From NCBI GenBank assembly GCA_013115135.1, contig JABANP010000587.1, forward strand, positions 1 to 30,728: DNA of 30,728 nucleotides, written 5' to 3'. Made by a program: the position numbers and the translations under genes. Below, piece by piece: positions 12,777-21,266 of the stretch. This stretch comes from Perkinsus olseni (lineage: Eukaryota; Perkinsozoa; Perkinsida; Perkinsidae). Positions within the stretch are counted from its first letter, which is position 1, and each line of letters opens with the position of its first letter. The notes under the pieces are model-generated. The model had not been told where the DNA came from. It searched no databases and worked only from the letters and a program-made list of their open reading frames with translations.

Positions 12777-15700
12777 TCACCGAACATGAACAGGCCCGTC
12801 GACGGAAAACCCGCCGTTTATCGAAGCGCTCTCATCCTCAACCCCCATCACAATCGAGGTGACCGCAAACGCCAGAAAAAGGACGCCGCCGGCAAGGCAA
12901 ATGTGTCGCTCTGATATCCGCTTCGCCAACAGCTTGCCCCCAATGACCGCAACACCGGTACCTGGACGACCAAAACTGCGGAGGGGAATTTCAGTACGTG
13001 GATAACCATTGGCACTTGGCCTTCGTTACGAAACAGCGGAGTTCGACTGAAACTACCCTGGTTCGAACCCCGGCACGGGCTTTTTCCGGAATTTTTACGG
13101 CGCTCGACAATTTCGGTTAGAGCGAGTTCGAGTTCTTCATCGAATACGCGTGCCGCGGGCTTTCCAATGGTATATGTAGCACGATTCAATCGACATAGTC
13201 GTAGAGAATTGAATTCACGATGAGCAAGAAAAAAATTTTGTCACTTGTTCGCCGATGAGCAGTTAATTTCCGACACTAATGAAGCATAGTACATTCGAAT
13301 CATTATCGGAAATGAAAAGGTCTTAGCGAAGACCTTGTTAGGATAAGCAGCGATTCCAGTGAAGTTCCACCACCCGCCCCCCGCCGTATGAAAACGATCC
13401 ATTCGTTCCATCTTGGGAAGCATCTATTCACGTCACCTGGTACGGGTAAAACTCCAGTGTCTCCCCCGAGTACAAAATTTGGCGTTGATAGTACTGCACA
13501 TGGATACAGTAGGGCGATCAGCAATCGGACTGCTACAACTACTACTAACAAGTAATTACTTCAACTAATTCCCATACTACAGATGCAGTGGCCAAGTACG
13601 CCGCCTACGGTGACCCCCAAAGGGTTCTTGGACGACGCCAACGCTATCGTGGAGATTTGACTCCGGTCACCCCACTCAGCGAGGAAGGTCATCGTGAACG
13701 CCTGATCACAGAACAGGTGGTTGCTACCAGAAAATTACGAGAAGCCATATAATCGTTCGTAATATATCCACAGTTCCGGAATAATTCCCTCTTACCTGCG
13801 TGAAGACCCTTATCGCTAGTCGAGAGAACAGCGTCTCCTCCGAGCAAGCCCAACCCTGCCAAGGAGGACCTCAACCCCTCCAAGACGAAGCGCACCTACC
13901 CGTCCACGACTAGGACCCTCTTCGCAATCATCGGGCACTCCCTCGGATGCCGGCGACGGCGGGCTGCAGTCATCATCCTCTTCCCTGAGCATGAATCTAT
14001 ACACGACAGCAAATCCTACCACTGGCGGAGCGGACGAGCTCAGGACGGCTACGATGAATTGATGAGGTTCTAAATTCATCGTGGCGTCCGCGGCATTCCC
14101 TTGCTTGCGGTGACGCGAGATATTCGGAAAATGGAAAAGATATATGTTGGGATAGATCCCGGGGACTCCCGGAGGGAAGACAACGCCCTTATCCACTCGG
14201 CCATAGGGCACGCTTGTAAATTACTTCAGTTCTAGCTCGACCTCCTTGAGCTCTACATTCTCCCCTCCTTCTGCGTCCATCTCATACGCCTCTTTCAGCA
14301 ACTTGAGGCCTGACCATCAACCCTCTATTAAAAACGCCTCCGCCGCGGTTCGAACCCGGGACCTTTTCGAACCCCCTCACTCACCAAAGTACAAAAACAG
14401 AGTAATGCACGTGTAATGCGTGAAGTGTTTGCTCAGCAAAGTGGGGAGCAGGAAGCCCAGGGCGGCAGACAGGACCTAATAAACGCCAAACCATCATCGC
14501 TCCGCCTACACCTCGTCAAAATGTGTTATCTCTGCACCGTTACATGCTCACAGCATCATGGTTCAAACATCTCTGCGTAATCACGCGAACAACGGCGAGT
14601 GCGTGAAAGAAGCCCGTCTACGGGCCACTGTTATACACTTCACCCAGTTCCATCTCTGAGCGTTGAGCTCAGTCCGAGCTGCAAGTCCGCTGGTCGTTAA
14701 AAGTACGCCTACGCACAATGTGAGCAAAATAGACGCGTAAATTACGGTCTTGCACAACCGGGGGTACATCAAGCATCGGCTAAGACCGGCTTAGCCTCGG
14801 AGCCTATCCTGTTGGGTTGAGTCCATCCCCCAACCGCGCCACCTCCCCCTCCTACTGTCATCAATGCCAGGGCTCCAATGGCTCCCAAGAAAACCACCAC
14901 ATGATTATGCTTCATCGACAGCACAGTCGCTATGAAGAACGTCTTGTCGCCGATCTCAGCGCACAGTATCATCAGAAAGGAGGCCAGAAAGGCACCGAGG
15001 TAACCGCTGCCCGTTGTTGCGGCCGATATGCCTGACACAGGACAGCGTCCCTCCTCAGGCGCAATAATTCCCTCGAGGCGATTCGGCCCAGCCTCCGGTA
15101 AAACACGGAACTAGTATCCGTCTACTGCGTCATGATCAAGGTTCGACCTCTCTCTATACTTATACTGTGAGCGATCGGAGACGTCCGACGTTTCCAACCT
15201 TATCAGTTTAACGAGCGTCGGTCAGCCATCAAGTGGACGACAGTTCCGTGAGCTCACAGCGACCAGCCCGATCGCAGATCACGCCCATCCTTCGCCGAAA
15301 ATACGAGTTTTAAGTTGACTTCGACCAGGAGCGTGAGGTAGTTACAATATTGGTGAACAATGTGGACTTGATGTTTTGGATGCGTCCAAATTCCAACTTC
15401 ACCGAATACCAAAAATCCGCAAAATGCCGTGAATGGTCATGACGGGTGGTCACAGCTACCAAATGATACCCGAAATACCCACAAGGAAACTAACAATCAT
15501 CGAAGGGCGATAGTTAGTCTTCCGTAAGGGTAGGCTAAGCCCTGAGGACTGCAACGAGCGGAAGATCACAACGAGCGGTGTCTAGAGATGAAGGTCTAAG
15601 ACCACAAGTGTAGCATTTACGTGGCAGCGGGCGGTACCCTCAGTGCTGAGAAACGTGGCGAGCATACCACGCACAGGACGATGGAAGTTCTAACGGAACT

Positions 15701-15988
15701 GCGCCAGAGACGCCCGTTGCCGTAAATTTATTTCCAAATTATCCGTGGGTTGAGTAAAACGCGATCAGCGACACTTGGCCCGATTGGAAGACAACGCTGT
15801 ACTGAACGACGCGGCGATTGTACAGGGATGCATAAGGGAAGCTTCACTCGGCGGATCCCGCGCCTTGCTCCCCAACTACCTTCAGTGATTCCGGCGAGCA
15901 GCCCCGCAGATGACGACCCGGTCGAGTCGTCCTCTCCGAGCACCAATAACAGCATCGTCGACAATAGAAGGAGCTCGGGACGAACCAT
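12777..15988 (-). CDS. Gdt1/TMEM165-family Ca2+/Mn2+ (H+) transporter, 7 exons
   Basis: Members of this family (UPF0016; yeast Gdt1, human TMEM165) exchange Ca2+ or Mn2+ for H+ across Golgi or other internal membranes. Exons in transcript order: 15880-15988, 14843-15031, 14709-14789, 14225-14309, 13900-13996, 13581-13701, 12777-12961. The phases join without a break into a 288-residue protein with a TGA stop. The N-terminus starts MVRPELLLLSTMLLLVLG, a clear signal peptide. Both signature E-x-G-D-[KR]-[TS] motifs are present: EIGDKTFFIA in the first half and EWGDRSQ in the second, each within a hydrophobic segment, with an acidic loop (EEDDDCSPPSP) between the halves. The last exon carries GTGVAVIGGK and GGVLFLAFA membrane segments. 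The exon 3 donor appears to be GC (AG|GCGTAC), and the exon 2-3 boundary is the least certain join. Length matches the family (280-320 aa). Confidence 0.93.
13060..13086 (+). other. tRNA-like T-arm/box B with T-run (Gdt1-like intron)
   Basis: GGTTCGAACCC at 13060-13070 is followed by an 11-nt stretch ending CACGGGC and a run of five T. Upstream sequence (TTACGAAACAGCGGAGTTCG) resembles D-arm and anticodon-arm sequence of a tRNA, but no matching 5' acceptor arm is seen. It lies in the intron 12962-13580 of the transporter gene, on the strand opposite to it. Probable tRNA-derived relic. Confidence 0.5.
14336..14362 (-). other. tRNA-like T-arm/box B with T-run (Gdt1-like intron)
   Basis: On the minus strand GGTTCGAACCG is followed by 11 nt and five T, with an upstream GTTCGAAAAGGTCCCGG stretch like a variable loop plus T-stem. 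It lies near the 3' end of the transporter intron 14310-14708. The core TTCGAA is itself palindromic, so the strand is chosen from the T-run. Relic or SINE tail; not a complete tRNA. Confidence 0.45.
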
Positions 15989-16849
15989 GATGGACCGCCG
16001 AAAGAAAAACTACCGACAGCCGTGTTTCCGACGTCCAACGCTAAGCAGTCGATGACAGGCTTTTGCATGATCGCCATGCTTCGACCTTGGATACGCGAGA
16101 ATCTTCCTGATTGAACACCCTAGTGCGGCCTTGGACAGCAAGAGTCCTCTCGCTGAGTTCTACACAACCTTCTTTCCCCCATCGAGTTCCACACAAACCT
16201 GCTCGACAAACAGAATAACTACAAGACGGGGCGGCCAAAAAAGAGAGCACCGTGTAGATTGCAAACGGGTGACTGCATGAATCAACTTCATCCGAGAGGC
16301 CTACGAACGAAGCAGCGCATTGACTTCGAACGACGCCGGGATCAATTAGCATCATTGCATAGTTCCGGATATTTCCGTTAATTCCGCTTCTACTCAAGAT
16401 AAACTAACGTAGCTCTTGCAAGATGGAAATCCGGTGTTCGGTTGGTGTTGCGCACTGCACTTTGGGAAGGGCTCCTTAGTTGAGGCCCGGGTCGAAGCCC
16501 AACCTACTTTTCGCGCTTATGCTGACAATCGCTCCGCTGCTGAACTTGAAGACGTCCTACTATGCCAAGAACAAATGGGGAAGAAATAGTCAAGGAGATG
16601 GGCGATACGATTAAGGGGGCGGCGTGTTTTGGGCGCACGAAGCGGCCGCCTGAGCTTGCGTGTAAGGCAAATTTCCTTAGGCAATAGCTACGATGAGTCA
16701 TCAGCCACGGAAACATTTGCTCGTCCCACCCCTTGCCCATAGGGACCTCCGATAGGGACCAACGTTGCGGTGCTACTTCGCGGGCTACGACCTCGCTGCT
16801 GTCCCCGGCGTGCCGCACGGAAACGTCCCCCTGCGGATCTATATCATTT

Positions 16850-16945
16850 TTCTAAGGAGAGTGTAAGAATTCTAAGGAAGCGTTTCCGCTCGCCCTCTGC
16901 GATTTTCTAAGGGAGATTCGGCACTTCCTAAGGGAATTCCGTTTT
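16850..16945. repeat. Dispersed CTAAGG repeats
   Basis: Four closely spaced copies of a TTCTAAGGR/TCCTAAGGG motif (near 16853, 16871, 16913 and 16927) in intergenic DNA between the transporter and mucin-like genes. No function is evident. Confidence 0.5.
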
Positions 16946-17014
16946 TTTCCGTTTTTAGCTTTCGGAGGAAAGCTCTCAGCTCTCACACTGCCCCCCCTTC
17001 GGGTTTTGGGTGAT

Positions 17015-17033
17015 GGTCGCCCGAAGGGCGACC
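17015..17033. repeat. 8-bp inverted repeat with 3-nt loop
   Basis: Arms GGTCGCCC and GGGCGACC around GAA: a GC-rich perfect hairpin in the intergenic region. With no recognised gene end adjacent, a terminator role cannot be argued. Confidence 0.8.
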
Positions 17034-17104
17034 TGAGTCGGGTTTCGGGTTCACGGAGGTTACGGTCTTGCCTTGCTATTGGCGTTTTTTTTCTGAGGCC
17101 TTGC

Positions 17105-17192
17105 ATAACAGCCTTAACCCGGATATCAGCTCTCATCCGGATAACAGCCTTAACCCGGCTATAAGCTCTCGCCCGGATAACAGCCTACCCGG
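17105..17192. repeat. 18-bp tandem repeat, ~5 units
   Basis: Units at 17105, 17123, 17141, 17159 and 17177. Units 1 and 3 are identical (ATAACAGCCTTAACCCGG); 2 and 4 are variants (…AGCTCTC…CCGG); the fifth is two bases short. This suggests a higher-order 36-bp duplication. It lies upstream of the transporter gene and downstream of the mucin-like gene. Confidence 0.9.
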
Positions 17193-18187
17193 AAAGGGCA
17201 TTCGGTGTGCATGCAGCCGGGTGTCGAAGAGTGTTTGGAGTCGAGACTTCAGCTCTTTAGGCCATCTCCCTCCGCCCTCAAATGGTAAACTCAGCCGTGT
17301 GAGAACCGGCCCATAATACGGCGATGGCGCCATTTCTTGGAAATCACCCCTACGGAGAATCTCAACTTCATCTGCTTCAGCTTCAACCCTGCCTTCCCTA
17401 ATTGAGGTTTACTTGCGCAACATGGCAGCCGCTGATGACTACGCCCCGAATTGCTCAATATGTGCTAACTAATTTCATATCACTCATATCATATGAGCAG
17501 TCAACCTGCAGTCAACCGCGCCACTCAACCTGTCGAGCTACAACCCTTGAGTTATGGGCCTTATGAAATCTTGCGTCCTAACCGCCTGGCCTAATGTCAC
17601 AACCACGTCATAATTGCCAAATCATAAAATAAAGATCCTAAAGTCCCGTCCTTACGCCTTAAACTTAGAAATCGGTGGGACGGCGCTTTGGCCTAAAATA
17701 GCGTCCTAACCCCCTAGAATCCTAAGAATGATCGTCTTGTTGAATATGCCCCCGAACAAACGAGGTACCAGTATAACTTATTCGATGATATCCCATTCGT
17801 AGTTGGTATCACTCATCTCCTAGAGGTCACCTCTGTGCTCAGTTACTTCCGGTGGGTAAGCACTGGGAAGACTCGACCATGAGACCAGACACCTCGTCGC
17901 CGAATCTAACTTGTTTTACTCCGCTAAAGCTCAACACTCAGTTTTATCAGAAGCCGGAGCTCGTCGGCAGCTCAGACGCAAGCACCTTAAAATACGTAGG
18001 ACAACCGCATCGACCGACCAATGTAACGGGCTGTGGAAACGATAGATTGAGCTTGAATGCGGCAACCCCTGGGCACGGCAGGGGTAACAAGTTGACAGGA
18101 CCGTGAATTGCAATGCAAGAAATACTCCTGATCTGATACTGCATTGCTAGTGTATCGGCAAGACTCGATGCGACTAGAAGAGGAGGG

Positions 18188-18236
18188 AAAGGTGAAGCAG
18201 GGTGACACGGTGTCACCCTGCTCCACCTCCACCTTT
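18188..18236. repeat. Hairpin just 3' of the mucin-like gene
   Basis: A perfect core, arms GCAGGGTGACAC (18197-18208) and GTGTCACCCTGC (18210-18221) around one G, extends outward imperfectly to about 18188-18236 with a mismatch and a 6-nt duplication. It starts about 20 nt beyond the stop of the minus-strand gene, so it would be a strong hairpin in its 3' UTR. Confidence 0.85.
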
Positions 18237-18257
18237 CTGTCACTGACACCTGATAGC

Positions 18258-18927
18258 CTACCCCCTACTGTAGGGGGACTGGGGGGATATGGAACCGGGT
18301 GTGGATGTTGGACGTGCACTAGTCGTGCCTGCGGTGGTCGTAGCCGCGGTAGTCGGTATTGTGGTACTTGGCCCCCCGGTAGTCGTGGCCGTGCCAGTGG
18401 TGGCGGTGGTACTCGTGACTGTGCCAGTCGTGGCGGTGGTAGTCGTCGCCGTGCCAGTCGTCGCCGTAGTAGTCGTCGCCGTGCCAGTCGTGGCAGTGCT
18501 AGTCGTGGCAGTGCCAGTCGTGGCGGTGGCAGTCGTGACTGTGCCAGTCGTCGCCGTAGTAGTCGTGGCCGTACCAGTCGTGGCAGTGCCAGTCGTGGCG
18601 GTGGCAGTCGTGACTGTGCCAGTCGTCGCCGTAGTAGTCGTGGCCGTACCAGTCGTGGTGGTGGTAGTCGTCACCGTGCCAGTCGTGGGCGTAGTAGTCG
18701 TAGCAGTAGTAGGCGTGGCCGTAGTGGTCATAGCGGTAGTAGGCGCGGCCGTAGAAGTCGGGTTCCTGGTAGTCGGAGTCCTAGTTACAGGTTTCCCAGC
18801 TGAGCAAAATCAGTAACGGTAACTCTATCCAACACAATCGAACCTTCTTACATGAGTTCTTGCATCCTGCGATGAAGAGAATAGCGTAGACGCCAGCAAA
18901 GAAGGCGCAGATTGAGAAGGTTTTCAT
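18258..18927 (-). CDS. Secreted threonine-rich mucin-like protein, 2 exons
   Basis: Exon 1 (18852-18927) begins MKTFSICAFFAGVYAILFIAG, a typical signal peptide or N-terminal anchor. It ends at a GTAAGA donor; a 52-nt intron ends CTCAG; exon 2 (18258-18799) joins in phase and ends at TAG, giving about 205 residues. Most of the mature protein is Thr with Gly, Ala and Val in a loose six-residue (18-bp) repeat such as TTGTAT/TTGTVT, a pattern that in eukaryotes is normally heavily O-glycosylated and extracellular. After the repeats comes a short Ser/Pro tail (TPGSISPQSP) without a hydrophobic GPI-type end. A 70-80 bp block inside exon 2 is duplicated, so copy number is probably variable. No named family is recognised. 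The plus strand is also open here, reading valine-rich protein, but the signal peptide and spliced frame favour the minus strand. Confidence 0.75.
18310..18740. repeat. Coding minisatellite, 18-bp period
   Basis: Imperfect tandem repeats built on GTCGTGGCNGTGCCA-type units encode the Thr-rich region of the mucin-like protein. A larger block around 18525-18580 recurs around 18597-18650. Repeats like this expand and contract by slippage or unequal exchange. Confidence 0.9.
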
Positions 18928-19126
18928 CGGACTGAGGAGGTGATGTGGAGTACCAGCCTGCGTGTGTTGCGAAATTGCCAACCTCAATTCGAGAAAGAGA
19001 GCGCACTACTAGGCTCGCTTAGTCCCGACTGTACTACAGGCGAAGCGTGATGCTCATTTCGACTCAAAATTCTCAAAATTTTAGCCTGCCATGCAACGAC
19101 ATCGACTGTTCTTGGTCCAGTAATGT

Positions 19127-19293
19127 TGTGCTGATCATCGGTCATGATAAATGGGAACGCAAGTCCACAGGAGTGTGGATATAAAGAATAATCTTAGTTT
19201 TTGTATTACATGCCATGTTCTACACTGCGACGGTTTCACCCTTAGGCGAGCGAGTCTATATACGGATCTTTGCAGTGAGAAATGGCGAGGACA
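19127..19293 (-). repeat. 3' LTR
   Basis: A 167-bp copy matching 25777-25942 with one extra T. Its right edge is set by the polypurine tract and the TG start, its left edge by loss of similarity at 19126. The exact left end is uncertain by about two bases because the internal sequence also reads TTGTG there. Confidence 0.93.
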
Positions 19294-19304
19294 CTCCCGC
19301 CCCA
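19294..19304 (-). promoter_or_regulatory. Polypurine tract (plus-strand primer)
   Basis: TGGGGCGGGAG on the coding strand directly precedes the TGTCC start of the 3' LTR. This is the expected place and composition for the RNase H-resistant primer of plus-strand DNA synthesis. Confidence 0.8.
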
Positions 19305-19386
19305 TTAAGTCCTTCTACTGGCTAGAAGGTAGAACAAGTGTGAGCAGTCAGAATGAAAGGAAAAAGAAAATGAGTCATGTCCTAAC

Positions 19387-19782
19387 CTATGAAGACTGAT
19401 GCAGACACTCGGAACCAATCAGAGAGCAATCGAAGAATTTGTCCTTGTACTCGTGGTAGACCTCAGATGTGACCTCAGTCCAGCAGTCGCACCTATCGCA
19501 GCATATCCATAGTCCTGTGGATGTAGGCGTGATAGATCTCTGGACTTGCTTGGTAGCGGTGCCGTCTTCGCCCTGAGAGTCTGCCAGGAAATATCTCGTA
19601 TGAGGAAAGCGGAGAGACTTAGTTGTAGGAATTAGCGTCCTGGCGTGCTCTGGGGTCCCACTGGCGGGATTAGCAGGTTGAGTCGTAGTAGTCGTGGTCG
19701 TCGACCTTGAAAGCTCGAGGCCACGGAGACTGGCGAGTTGGGCATCGGTGAGGACAGCTGGCTTGAGGTTATGACAGTGCAC
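19387..19782 (-). CDS. 3'-terminal pol segment ending in a CW-type zinc finger
   Basis: This frame continues from the integrase C-terminal domain (H-C-H-N-L-K-P-A-V follows the barrel-like segment) through a Thr-rich linker. It ends in about 40 residues containing LWICCDRCDCWTEV, then FFDC and SEC, before TAG at 19387. Spacing W-x2-C-x2-C-x2-W and the two later cysteines fit the CW zinc finger, a reader of histone H3 lysine-4 methylation in chromatin proteins; both aromatic-cage tryptophans are present. A PHD-like finger is a less good alternative. The ATG at 19782 is probably not a start; the segment is most likely the end of the polyprotein after a frame break. Confidence 0.75.
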   Translation of the reverse strand: MHCHNLKPAVLTDAQLASLRGLELSRSTTTTTTTQPANPASGTPEHARTLIPTTKSLRFPHTRYFLADSQGEDGTATKQVQRSITPTSTGLWICCDRCDCWTEVTSEVYHEYKDKFFDCSLIGSECLHQSS

Positions 19783-19880
19783 GATACCCAGAGGGGCTCC
19801 ACTGAGGGAGCGTAGCTTGATACATTGTTGGCTTTGGTCGGAGGGTCCATCACATATAACCGGGCCAGTCCAGCGTGGCG

Positions 19881-21266
19881 CTAGCTTGGTAGGACTTGGG
19901 TTTCTAATCCATACGGGAGAACCAGCAGGAAAGGGTGGTTCCAGGCGGCGGCGCTTACTTTTTGGATGCCAACTTGATTTGGCTTTTTCCTCATCGAAGA
20001 CTTCAACTGCTTGTGGAAGACCTCCATGGCAGAGTTGAACTCGTTCCTTCGAGTCCTGACCAGGTGGTCGAAGGCTTGTCGAGAGATCTCCGGGAAGTTG
20101 AGGACGGGGTCTACGTGCTTATCGACGAAGAACTGAACGTCGTTGTTGGGCTTCTCGCCGGACGTGGCTGGTGGGAGGGCAGCTTGGTAGAGAAAGGTGA
20201 GGTCGTTGGGGGTGATGTCACAATCGTCGAGGGCAGCCGAAGAGTTGAGGATGAAGGCGGCTGGCTTAACCAAGTCGTGCCACTGGGTAGGGGGGCAACC
20301 ACGAGACCGTTGGGACTGCTGGACCGCTCGGATGCAGGCAAAGAGCTCTTGGTGTATGCGCTCGCTATAGGCTCGGCGGTGAGCAGTGTGTGGAAAGCCG
20401 TGGTAGACCTTGATGCCTAGGGAGTGGGCGTAGCTGGTTAGCTCCTTGCCGATGAAAGAGCGGTCACAGTCGGCCACCAGAAAGTGTGGACTTCCGAAGG
20501 TCCAGATGTAATCAGCAACCAACTTCCGGGCCGAGACAGCGGACTTGTCGACAGAGAGAGCGAAGTAGTTGAACTTGCGAGCTGGATCGTAGAGGTGGAG
20601 GATGTACTTGAAGGGGCAGTGGCCGTGGTTGGGGTCCGGCTGGACAGGCCCGAGCCAGTCGATGCTGAGTAGAGTGTTGGCGCCGAAGTTGTGGCTGAGT
20701 AAAGTGGTTTTAAGGTCGATGTTAGTGGGTCCGCCTCGAGACACTTGGCAGCCAACACAGTTTCTGTTCCAGGCCCTGACGTCCCTCTTGAGGTTGTGAA
20801 AGTAGAACCGAGGCTCCATGTAGTCGATCAGGTACTTCGCCGGGCGATGGCAGAAGGAGCAATGAAGCTGTTCGATGACTTTGCGCCTGGCGTTGATGGG
20901 AACGAATAGGGGACCTTCTTCGCCGGCGAAGCGACCTACAGCAAGGCGAATGACGCTCTTACCATTCTCGTTGTGGAGGCTATAGGTTGCCTTGATTTTG
21001 GCCTTTTGGTCATCAGTGTAGTCTGCGAGTTGATCAGCAAGCGCAGTCGAGGGGGCTGGCCTGTTCTTCAGGAGGAGGTGGCGGCAGACTTGGGAGAAGG
21101 GGTCTTCTTGCTGGGCGTGAACCACGAACGAGTAGAGATCGGCGGCGAGATCGTCAGACGCTGTAGGGGGGGTTGTCGTTGGTGGGGACTGATGGCAGAG
21201 GCTCGGGGGATATGGTGTGGATCGCGTCGTTAGCGAGGGCCTTTGTGGGGTTATCGACGATGTCAC
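19881..21266 (-). CDS. Retrotransposon integrase
   Basis: After a Pro/Thr-rich linker comes a zinc-binding HHCC-type region (LHCSFCH … NCVGCQ) and the DDE catalytic core: Asp in LSIDWLGP (near 20.66 kb), Asp in VADCDRSF (near 20.47 kb), and Glu in YSERIHQEL (near 20.36 kb), with 35 residues between the last two, the normal spacing for retroviral-type integrases. All catalytic residues are intact. The C-terminal IN region with a barrel-like VWIRNP … KLAPRWTGPVI segment is found just beyond, but in another frame at about 19.77-19.97 kb, so the frame is broken near 19.98-20.02 kb. Confidence 0.92.
   Translation of the reverse strand: MTSSITPQRPSLTTRSTPYPPSLCHQSPPTTTPPTASDDLAADLYSFVVHAQQEDPFSQVCRHLLLKNRPAPSTALADQLADYTDDQKAKIKATYSLHNENGKSVIRLAVGRFAGEEGPLFVPINARRKVIEQLHCSFCHRPAKYLIDYMEPRFYFHNLKRDVRAWNRNCVGCQVSRGGPTNIDLKTTLLSHNFGANTLLSIDWLGPVQPDPNHGHCPFKYILHLYDPARKFNYFALSVDKSAVSARKLVADYIWTFGSPHFLVADCDRSFIGKELTSYAHSLGIKVYHGFPHTAHRRAYSERIHQELFACIRAVQQSQRSRGCPPTQWHDLVKPAAFILNSSAALDDCDITPNDLTFLYQAALPPATSGEKPNNDVQFFVDKHVDPVLNFPEISRQAFDHLVRTRRNEFNSAMEVFHKQLKSSMRKKPNQVGIQKVSAAAWNHPFLLVLPYGLETQVLPS

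Larger units (their letters stand above)
15989..18257. other. Intergenic region without recognised gene
   Basis: Apart from the 18-bp tandem repeat, the CTAAGG motifs and two hairpins, I find no exon with recognisable protein motifs. It should contain the promoter of the transporter gene (just right of 15988) and the 3' UTR of the mucin-like gene (left of 18258). I cannot identify specific sites. Confidence 0.4.

Noticed and set aside
16440..16504. Possible tRNA gene on the plus strand (GGTTGG … CCAACC ends, GGGTCGAAGCC box B-like)
   Set aside because: Only 65 nt long, T-stem does not pair, box B deviates from consensus and no clear anticodon arm exists. Ends pairing over 6 bp is not enough.
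18289..18816. Plus-strand valine-rich 175-codon frame and an Arg/Ser-rich 219-codon frame
   Set aside because: They are antisense shadows of the Thr repeat; the minus strand has a signal peptide and an in-phase intron, the plus frames have neither.
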